In this document: piece by piece, positions 11,101-20,100 of the stretch
Layout: the number at the start of each line of letters is the position of its first letter
Position numbering within the stretch: position 1 is the first letter of the stretch
NCBI GenBank assembly: GCA_903813345.2
Contig: CAIIXF020000003.1
Location: forward strand, 33,839,000-33,902,999
Origin: Owenia fusiformis
Taxonomy: Eukaryota > Annelida > Polychaeta > Sabellida > Oweniidae
Direction of reading: 5' to 3'
DNA: 64,000 nt
Notes under the pieces: model-generated
Told to the model about the DNA's origin: nothing
The model's database searches: none
The model's input: only the letters and a program-made list of their open reading frames with translations
Program-made: the position numbers and the translations under genes

Positions 11101-14100
11101 ACATGGCATGTGGAACACTGTAAACTTATAAAAAGTTTTCCTTTAGACAAATATTTAATTATCCCAACAAACGAAGTGCAGTAAGGATAAAGTGAAGTCG
11201 TCCTTCTGTCCGTCAGTCAGTCCGTCCGTCCAGAAGATAACTCGAATACTAATTGACAGATTTTCTACATATTTGGTGGAAAGATGTATATTGGTGAATA
11301 GTTTGAAAAATTATTCAAGATGGCCGCCAGTTTAAAAATGGTGGGAATGTTTTGCAAAATTCTAATGTTTTTCATTTTAAACAAAAATGATAAATATTAT
11401 TATTTGGTAGTATATTCACAAGATCTATCTATTTCATATATACTTTGTGTTTTTCACCCTGACCTCCAGGTGCCATGAATGGGGGGTTTGAAAAACAGGA
11501 ATTTGCATTAATTTTGAGATGTTTTTGAAGAATAGCTTTATTATACTCAAATTAAAGGCAATTTAGAGTAGATTGCAATATTGTATCGTTTTTCTGACTC
11601 GGGCCTCGTAAAATTCAAAATGGCTGCCTAATGTGGGATTTCGCAATTTTTTTTGATCTTAAAGTGTGGCTATATTGTACTCAAATTGAAGGAATTTCAG
11701 AGTAGATCGCAATTATTGTTTTTCTGATTTGTGCCTCAGAAAAAATCAAAATGGCTGCCTAGAGCAGGAATTCACCATTACTTAGAGTTATCTTGAAAGT
11801 ATGGTAAAATGACACGACAATGATCTCAAATATTTATTGAAGGGAAGAGTAGATGGTAAATATTACATTGTGACTGTACAGATTCATGATTTATATAGTG
11901 TTCGTTGGGATTTGCTACTCCGTGGGGTTGCCCTTTTCTAGTTTAAATAATGCTCTAACAATTTTTGTAAGAATAGTCGGAATGAATTGAAATAACATTT
12001 TGATCACTTTTTGTATGTTTTGGGATTTGGTGTGAGGTAATAAGACCAAAAGTCGCAATTCAATATACATGTAGTTATAAATGACAAAAAAAAAAATCTC
12101 TTGTTGCTGGAACCAAACTAAAATAAAGAAATGTAATAAAACTGATAATACATTAAATCTCTGTTTCAGATCTGTTTCTCAACAATGTGATCAAACAATT
12201 AGCCACAGAATGTATCTCAGTATCTCGAAACCAAACAGCCAGTAGAATCATAGAGCAGCTAATCGCAGTCTCCAATGCCACCCAGCTGCAAGTCCTCATG
12301 AAGGCCTTCTCTACGGACTGGTATACCGTATGTATGGACCGATTTGCATCTCATGTCGTACAAGCATTAATCCTACACTCTCCACAGTATTTCAAAGAAA
12401 AAACTAAAGACTCCGAGCCAAATGATGGAAATAACAATGATGATGGAAACAATAATACTGATGCAGAGGGATCGATTAAAGATCTGTTCACTTCGTTCTC
12501 TAAGCTAGTCATGGCTAATCTTCCCGAGTTTATCATACATACGTATGCAAGTCATATCGTGAGAGTTGTCATCGAGGTGCTTTGTGGGGTGAGAGTTGAT
12601 GAGCACATTGTCAGGAGCAAAATATCCAGGAATCAAAATAATAAAGGTTCGTATTTACCCCGTATTTATTTAACTTTTTGCTAAATTCCTGTAATTGCCA
12701 CTTTTTAATCTAGAGTTCATTTTTCAAATTAATCTGATGTCTTTAAAATTATACCTTATTAAGAGCTTTCATGCTTGGATTTTAGTGATCAGAAATCAGT
12801 AAGTAAATGATAGAATACTTGGCTTGGTGTCCAAGTACCAACTGCAGTCATGGAAAAATGAAGTTTTGTTATGGTTTGAACTCCCCCTCCCCTCATTTGA
12901 TTAAATTTCAAAATGTTGATTTTTCTTTCACTTGAATATTAACAAAAATCAATACTTTTCGTTTTTACTCTATCATTTGCCCCCATTGGGAAATTATCCA
13001 TCCCTTTAGAGTTGATATATGGATAATGTACTATCTTTATAATTTCGGAAATTCACTTTTCTATTTGGCGCAGTAAGTTTGCTATTATCCTTATTTCCAG
13101 GCTACATATATTAGCCTTAATAATAATATTTAAAACATTTAAAGTTGAAATATTCCGAACCTTGAATGGGAAATTGTACACGGGGCACAACATGTGCTTC
13201 TCGTAGAGTTTTACAATGTGCATTATTACCATTAAATATTATGCAATGCTTATTATCTATTAAGTACTTACAAAGAAACAACACTTAGAATGCATTTAAG
13301 TTAAGAGAAATAACTAATGCAATATACTAATGAAGTATCTAAATTACATGAGTTCCATTTTATAGGTGCCTGTAGTTAATTACCAGTTTCCCTATATTTC
13401 TACTGACTTATATAATAGTCTATTACATAATGATATTCGACATATTTATTAATTTTGATAGGTCTTTCATAATCTGAAATTCAGACTGTCCTTCAAAAAA
13501 TCATAGAGCTTTTGGAACAATATTGGTGTATCAGTTATTGTACATTTATGCCAAATATTACAACCTGAATTATGTTTGTTCTATAGATGCATTAAGTAGA
13601 ATTAGTTTTATACAACATTGTTTTTATAAATACTTAACTTTGTTATCCAGGATTAAGGGTACTGTACCCTATTTAGGAATCACGCATTTAAACATGTGAC
13701 CGAGTTTCATAATTGTCATAATAGATTATTGATGATTCTTGAGCTATAAGGACACCTAGTATAAAATGGAAATCTGAAAACCATTAACTCAGTATTCCAC
13801 ACACAGTGCAGAAATGAGCAGTAAGATTCGATGGTCACCCTCATTTGAAGTAAATCTGCTGATTGGAATACTATTATAAATTTCGAGTGAGGACCAACGT
13901 ATATCTGTACAAAATGACGAAACCAACCATAGATTACTTTACGAAAAGTGAAAAAGTCATTGATGACACGAGAGACAAACAGACATTTGGAGAGATGGTT
14001 CAACCTGAATCAAAAAATGAAACAGTTTCAATAAAGGAATATTTTTATCAATGGGTTGATAATAGTGTTTTACACGGGATTAAAAATGTTCGTGCCAGCA

Positions 14101-17100
14101 AAAATATACCACTGCGAATATTTTGGTGTTTTGCTGTTTTGAACTTCACTGTCACATTTGTGCTGTTTGGCAAACACCAAATATTATTATTCATATCGAT
14201 GCCAGTCAAACAAGTTCAAACAATCGAAGCAACACAATTTCAGTTTCCAACTGTCACCATCTGTCCTTTGAATGCCTACTCGAGAAGCAATAAAGAAAAT
14301 TTTCAAGGAAACAGTTCAACAGCATCCAGTTTATTTTTCAACTCCTTAGACAATTTTGCTCTAGGCAGGAATGCAGTATTTTCAACAAGTATCATCTCGT
14401 CAAATCGTCAGTTCACCTATCGAAATATACCTTATGCTGAGCTGCAGCAAATGGGGCACCAGGCAAAAGATTTCATTGTGTCGTGTCGATTTAAAAATGC
14501 TGGATGTACATATGAAAACTTTGAGGTACTCGAGTCCGTCGCATACCAAAATTGTTTTAGCTTTGTAGCTAATGAAACTGTAGATGTAGCTGGTGAACTA
14601 ATGGGACTCTCCGTTGTTTTATTCACTGAAGATGAAGTGCATTCAGATGCTATAAAGGGTGTTGACAAGTACAAAACTATTGCATATACTGCAGCTGATA
14701 GACCTTCTGATTATAGCGCTGGGGTGAAAGTATTCATCAACCCCCCTGGTACTCCTATTGATGTTGCTACTGGTGGAATCACTGCAGCTGTTGGCATGAC
14801 AACAGATATCGGATTAAATGTTGAGAATGTAAAATGGCTAAATGATCCTTATCCTAATCAAGCATGTGTGCTATCAACTGAGATTGAAAATCACCATAAT
14901 GACACTTACAGCCAAGAGACATGCTTCTCTAACTGTGTTCAGGACTTCTTGATAGAGAGATGTGGGTGTGGGTCAGTATCATATGCGTCAACTCCAAAGG
15001 AATCTCCTCCTGAAGATATGTGTGGTTATTTTGCAAATGTTACGATGCTACCCTCTGTCTATGATGGTATTTTTGAATGGATATGCTTAGTGCAGAATCA
15101 GAAAATGTTCAATGCAACCACAAAGGCAGATTGTAATTGCCCTCCACCTTGTGACCAGATCACATACAAGCCGACTATATCACAGGGGGTGTTTCTACCA
15201 AGCTCCTACCAGTACTCATTCCTAGAGAGGCTAGCAGGCACTGCATGTCCAGAGGACAGTTCTGACCTGCCCAAATATTACTCCCTCCTAATGGGGGCAG
15301 TGATGAATGAAAATGGAACAAAAGCTGATTGTAACAAAGCCCTGGAGACGATTTTAGAAGAGGAATTGGTATCAAAGAACTTTCTAAGGGTGAATGTTAA
15401 GTTTGCATCCACTTTGGTGTCAACTACAACAATGACCCCTGACTACACAGGGTCTGATTTGTTTAGTGACCTTGGGGGAACACTAGGACTGTGCCTAGGA
15501 GGGAGTATGATAGGTGTGGTAGAAATATTCGAATTACTTGGAGGATTGTTTGTGAAGATTTTACGCAAGATTAAAGCAACATCAGTGAAACCAATGGCTA
15601 AAACATTAAAAACAGCATGGTAATGGAGAGATCGTCTATGATCTTGGGGGATTGCTTCAAGGCTTGATTGATTGCATTTAGAACAGAGCAGTGACCTTGT
15701 AATTGGTCTGTGATATCTCTCTGGTTACAAATTTACAAATCTCAGTTTTCAGTCAAGGGGTGCGATTGTGGCATAAACAAGCCAAAAAATAAGATTTATT
15801 TTAATTTTACAAACATTTATGCAACTTACTTCAAAATTGAGGTAGAAGCTTCAAATAAAAAGCATTTTAAGCCCTTTTCTTCTTCTATCTCATGGTTCTA
15901 TTTTCTTTTATTTTCTTATGAGGGGGTGCCCCCCCTGGCTACGCCTATGCCTTCATAAATGATACAAGGATTTATGATCACTGAGATGTCAAAGACAAGT
16001 TTCTTTGCAACTCTATTACAACCTTAATTTAAACCCTTTCACGACAAAAGGGTCCATATGGAGCCCTATTATGTAATACCTTTCAGGACGATTGGCTCTT
16101 TTTGGCACCATTATTTCTATTTATACAATATTATTTATACTATATATTTGTACAATGTACACCAATGAAATGACAATATCTCCAGTTCAATTCAGTATTT
16201 TTACACAAATTTTGACACATTGTTATTATGTGATAATCCTTACTAAAAATTGTATTTAAGTGGTAAAATCCAAGGTATAGGTCCCGGGGCTAGGTAAAAT
16301 TTTCGATTGTATATCTCCATTTGAGTATGCTGCCATCTTTCAAGATTTTTGACAGGAAACGATGCCATTGACTCAAAACAAAGGAAAGCAACAAAACACC
16401 ACCCTAAGCCCGGGAGAGATTTTACTGGCCATGTACAGTTTTTAATTATGTCACCACCAAAAGTGGTGACATATTGTTATGGTCTCCGTTTTTTTTTGCG
16501 ACGGCGGTTGGCGTCCGGTGGTTGGTGGTTGGCGTCCGGCGTCTGTAACAATTTCTTACAACTTCCTATAACTTAACAAATACTGTTTAGACTGACTTCA
16601 ATTTTTTTCTAAATCATCTACATGTTCTCAGAAGTTCAAATCTGACTTTAGATTTGACATTTGACCTTCAATGACCTTCTCAAGGTCAAAAAGGTCTTTT
16701 TTCAACTTGCTTCTAATTGACTAAATTTTTTTTTCAAAATCATCTACATGTTCTCAGAAATTCAAATCTGACTTTAGATTTGACATTTGACCTTCAATGA
16801 CCTTCTCATTGTCAAAAGGTCAGAAAGGTCTTTTTTCATCTTGCTTCAAATTTCACATTGACTAAATTTTTTTTCAAAATCATCTACATGTTCTCAGAAA
16901 TTCAAATCTGACTTTAGATTTGACTTTAGATTTGACATTTGACCTTCAAATCTGACTTTAGATTTGACATTTGACCTTCAATGACCTTCTCAAGGTCAAA
17001 AAAGGTCAAAAAGGTCTGTTTTCAACTTGCTTCAAATTGACTAAATTTTTTTTTCAAAATCATCTACATGTTCTCAGAAGTTCAAATCTGACTTTAGATT

Positions 17101-20100
17101 TGACATTTGACCTTCAATGACCTTTTCAAGGTCAAAAAGGTCTTTTTTCAACTTGCTTCATATTTACTTAATTTTTTTTTCAAAATCATCTACATGTTCT
17201 CAGAAGTTCAAATCTGACTTTAGATTTGACATTTGACCTTCAATGACCTTCTCAATGTCAAAAAAAGTCAAAGAGGTATTTTTTCAACTTGCTTCAAATT
17301 GACGAATTTTTTTTCAAAATCATCTACATGTTTTAAGAAGTTCAAATCAAACCTTCTTAAGGTCAAAAGGTATTTTCCAACTTGCTTTAAATTGACCAAA
17401 TTGTTTTAGGTGGTGACATTTTGTCATGTTAATGCCTTGTTTAAAAAATATAGGATGCAGAATTTGAATTCTAGACAATATTAGAAATATAATTTGACCA
17501 TATTATACATTTTTTCATATACATGTACTATTATATGCAAATTAAGAGTTTGATTTAATTTTGAATTGTCAATGTATCCAAATATATTTCAGTGATGGAG
17601 TGATTATTATAATCAGTTCTAGCAACCATATTAAGACTGAGTATTGTTATATTTTATTGTCTACTGTCTATTGTAGTTTATTCCTGTCATTTACATAGAC
17701 ATGTGTAACTACACTACACTCTATAAGTTTGTCATTTACATAGATGTGTATAAGTACACTCCCCTCCATAAGTTTGGATTTACATAGACGTGTATAAGTA
17801 CACTCCCCTCTATGAGTTTGGCAAATGGAAATTTTCTTTTCCATCACTTATCAAAGCCTGTTTGAAAATTTAATGTTTCATCTTGTAATTATTATAAGGA
17901 ACAAAATTAAAATTCAAACATTAACAGGGATTGATATACTACCCAATGATAACTTCCAGTGTAGAATGATTATTATAGATTCTTGATAAGATATGATTAT
18001 TCATTTAATGTAATTTGTATTTCTCATTTTGATGCAATAAATGAAAATTAAAAATATTTTGAAATGTTCCTTAACTACATCATCAGAAATTCTGCTTACA
18101 TAGTCTAGTAATATAACATTTAAGGCCAGGCAACTGAATGAGTGGGGATTAAGGAACACCGATTGATAGCTATAAAAGATATTTGAAAAATACCCTTTCT
18201 TGCTTTTGAGATAATTACTTTGTGTACCACCTGTGGTGATTCTATTTTCCAAAAATATGCATCAAAGTGCATTCAAATTTTTGAAAATAACCATCAAAAT
18301 AAAGCAAAAATGATGAAATTTTCAGGAACTTTTAAAACCTTAAAGATGCATTATGCCATAGGTTTCTCCCCCAGACAATCAATGATGTCCTATTTTTATT
18401 GCTCATATAATATCTCACATACCATGGATATATCTTGAGAATAACTATTGGTTATATTACTGCCGAAATATCGGAAATAATCAACAGAACAACCAAACTC
18501 CAGAATTTAACACAATCGATTCCTCGGCTAGCGAGGGGAATCCCCATTGAGTCACAAAAGCGCCTTGAACCAGGCAGCCAATCAGGTTTATGATAAACAA
18601 ATTCAACGACCAATCAGATAACAGGAGGACTTTCCCGGTTTATTCAAACTTCAGATTGAATTAATTTCTTCGAAAATAATTAGATCGGCCAGCACAATTG
18701 CAAAATAAACACTGAAAGAGGGGGATTTGGGACTTCTCATTTGGTAAGTAGATGGGTATATATGTGGTGAAACTCAATATGCAAAAAGGGATCTTGATTG
18801 TGCTATCCTATGGCATAGAGCCTCTTTAACCTCATGTATTGTTCATATATTGTTCACCATGTGCCTTATTTTAAATCAGTAAATAAATACAAGCCTTCAA
18901 ACAGGTGATCTGCTCAATTACGCTGGTTACCAAAACGACTCGTTTCGGTAACAAAATGACGGAACGTCGAAGGTACGATTTTGTGTTTTTGTGTGTTCTT
19001 GCAATATCTTTTGCTTGGTATTATATTCCTATATGCAAAGTGATGATTTGTCTCAACTGATTTTATCTTAACACTTGGTCTGCGTCAAAATGGGACAGAC
19101 CTTGTCTAAATATCAAAAGATGGAATAATACATCCCTTGTTATGTAAAATTTGATCCCTGGGTAATTGGTAACTTGTTTTCTGGCAGCAATTTTAGAAGT
19201 TTAATGATCATTTCTGTTATGGGATTCCAGGAAACCACTTTTATTTTAATTCAGATACTTCACAAGGAGGAATTGGCAGCCATTGTTCAAACTTGGTATT
19301 CTGTTGCCTGGCGTGGAACAATTTAGTAAAACTATTTCTATAAGATTCTCTTTGGACCAAGTATTTCGTTGGAAGATGGACATTAAAAATATTATGGTAA
19401 TACTCAAGTTTCCTTGGCAGTTCTAGTCTTCAAATATGAGTAATAACGCTGGGCAATGGAGTATCGAGTTTGAATAACAGCTTCTAATCCTCCTTGGATA
19501 ATTCACTAAGTCATATATACTTGTACCACGTGATATGTTGATCATTTATCTATAAACTGTTTATTTGTAATAGTAATAGTGCTAAATGTCAATTACCAGT
19601 TATTGATGTAGATCAACAGTACTAATGCATTCTAAGTGTTTGCTTGCATATTGTAGGTTGCATAATATTTAAAGATGCCTTTATGAAATAGAACAAGCAC
19701 ATGTTGCGCTGCGTGCAGTTGCTTCACATTTGGAACAATACATGCAGAATAAACCTTGGTGAAAAAACTTCTCAAGATTTTTGCCATATTCACTTTGGAA
19801 CTTAAAGCCATTTATTATTGAATATATAAGTATTTCGGAAACGTTGTCAAATGTCAGAGTTTTTGGCAAAAGCCTGAAACCAATCCTCAAAAATTCAGAT
19901 TTATTTTGAATCCTCAGGATTTTGTTTATTTTCAGGTCCACATGGTCCAAGTGACAAGAAAGCCCAGGTGTCCATTGCTAATAGTGAAGAAGAATTTAAA
20001 CCTATCTTGAAAGAGCTTGCAGCACGAATTGTCAGTCTTAGTGAAATAAGAGGTAGGCTGCTTTTATAAGGTTCTGTTTAATTCATCATTTAATATCATT

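Noticed and set aside
13863-13913. Upstream start for the channel gene
   Set aside because: The in-frame start at 13863 is TTG, and the 17 residues before the ATG at 13914 do not resemble the family.
16590-17400. CRISPR-like array
   Set aside because: Units are degenerate 125-180-bp tandem repeats without unique spacers, in an animal intron.
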